Below are positions 63,166-64,000 of a DNA stretch of 64,000 bases, one piece after another. The stretch spans positions 181,829,448-181,893,447 of the forward strand of contig JAVHZZ010000005.1 in the NCBI GenBank assembly GCA_036250195.1, read 5' to 3'. The translations under genes were made by a program, and so were the position numbers. Numbering within the stretch: the first letter of the stretch is position 1; each line of letters starts with the position of its first letter. Source of the DNA: Mixophyes australis (Eukaryota > Chordata > Amphibia > Anura > Limnodynastidae). The notes under the pieces were generated by a model. It was given only the letters and a program-made list of their open reading frames with translations, made no database searches and was not told the origin of the DNA.

Positions 63166-64000
63166 TCGAAAGAAGTTTGTGGTCAACTGACTTCATTAAG
63201 GGCCGTCTGTGATCCAGTCATAAGCTTGACTGGCGAACAACTAAATCTGTACAGTTGAACCACCAAATTTTTGTTACTATCCTGGATGTAGATTTAGTTG
63301 CTCCATGATTGGGCCAAACAACCAGATCTGCCCTTGTGAGTGGTCTACCGAAGTACTTTTATTTCTATACATTTTATCATTCCCTATTTCATCCTGTACA
63401 AAATGGTCCAACCCTGCTCTTACAACTTATGATCTAATTGGAGTTACCTGTGTTTTTTTTTAACATTAATTGATTGATGTACCTCAAGTTACTCCCAACG
63501 ACAAAATAATCAGGAAGAACCAGATTGATCCATTTCATGTAGTGACCTGGGTCATATTAGAGGCTATGCTGTTGAAATGCTTAGTTGCAAACTGTTCTTC
63601 ATTTTCAGTTACTTGTCCATTAAATATCCCTATTTTAAAACAACTAAATGTACTTTAAAAATCTATCTTTGTTCCCTGGGTGTTAATATTAAGTTAATAT
63701 TTAATAAAGACTGAAGTACAGAAATGGCAGTATCACCCTGTTCAGATAAAGTCATGTCCGGGATTGTAGAGCATCAAGGTCCTCCGCAACTAAGGGCTTA
63801 ACTTTCCCTGCTCAGCCTCAAAGTATCCCTGGTAATGGGCTTTAAAGTGTTGGCAACTATGAAAATGTATGTATCTTATGGTTAGTCATTTTTCTGTTTT
63901 AAAACATCCATAGCAGCAAGTCCCCAGCACATAATTAGTTAATTTTCGTCTAAACGGATGAACTAAAGCAGAAAGGCACCTTTGTCAGCTACAAAAAAAA
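63166..64000. other. No gene seen
   Basis: AT-rich sequence to the window edge. Nothing recognised. Confidence 0.45.

Overview
This is vertebrate nuclear DNA, most likely from an anuran amphibian. The evidence is an AT-rich, gene-poor stretch packed with L2-type LINE copies, SINEs carrying a vertebrate-type central domain, Tc1/mariner copies, and many hAT-like and 3-bp-TSD MITEs, together with spliceosomal signals. There are no operons, tRNA or rRNA genes, and no CRISPR array. The species call is inference; no alignment could be run.

1-10.9 kb holds transposons. It begins with the 3' half of an L2-type LINE (frameshifted reverse transcriptase, stem-type 3' tail, (AAT)n). Next is a 176-bp hAT-type MITE split by a 1369-bp TG...CA element resembling a solo LTR; both insertions show their target duplications. 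Then come a TIR element filled with a 22-bp minisatellite, a nearly complete Tc1-like transposon (5652-7306; two stops and one frameshift), a 137-bp hairpin MITE, a much more decayed Tc1-like copy (8918-10056), and an L2 tail. 10.9-14.8 kb is almost featureless.

14.8-26.2 kb is the most structured part. One old element (14802-22034) has long inverted arms around a 3-kb loop. It was later hit by an L2 fragment in one arm, a 3005-bp non-autonomous hAT element with two internal tandem arrays in the other arm, and a palindromic MITE in the loop. Further MITEs and an interrupted SINE follow.

28.3-63.2 kb may be one plus-strand transcription unit. There is a pyrimidine-rich, UTR-like first exon with two upstream ORFs and a strong donor (AAG|gtaagt, 28765), an exon-like segment at 62155-62278, and a terminal-exon-like segment at 63032 followed by AATAAA. 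Reading phase is open across all three, giving a putative 57-residue protein that I do not recognise. Exon 1 may equally be the 5' leader of a gene whose coding exons lie beyond 64 kb. Between them is intron-like DNA with dispersed MITEs, SINEs and microsatellites, including a pair of 421-bp MITEs with TTA duplications and a 943-bp hAT element carrying a nested hairpin MITE whose pre-insertion site can be read.

No intact, confidently identified host protein-coding gene was found. The longest open frames belong to transposons or are chance frames over low-complexity sequence.
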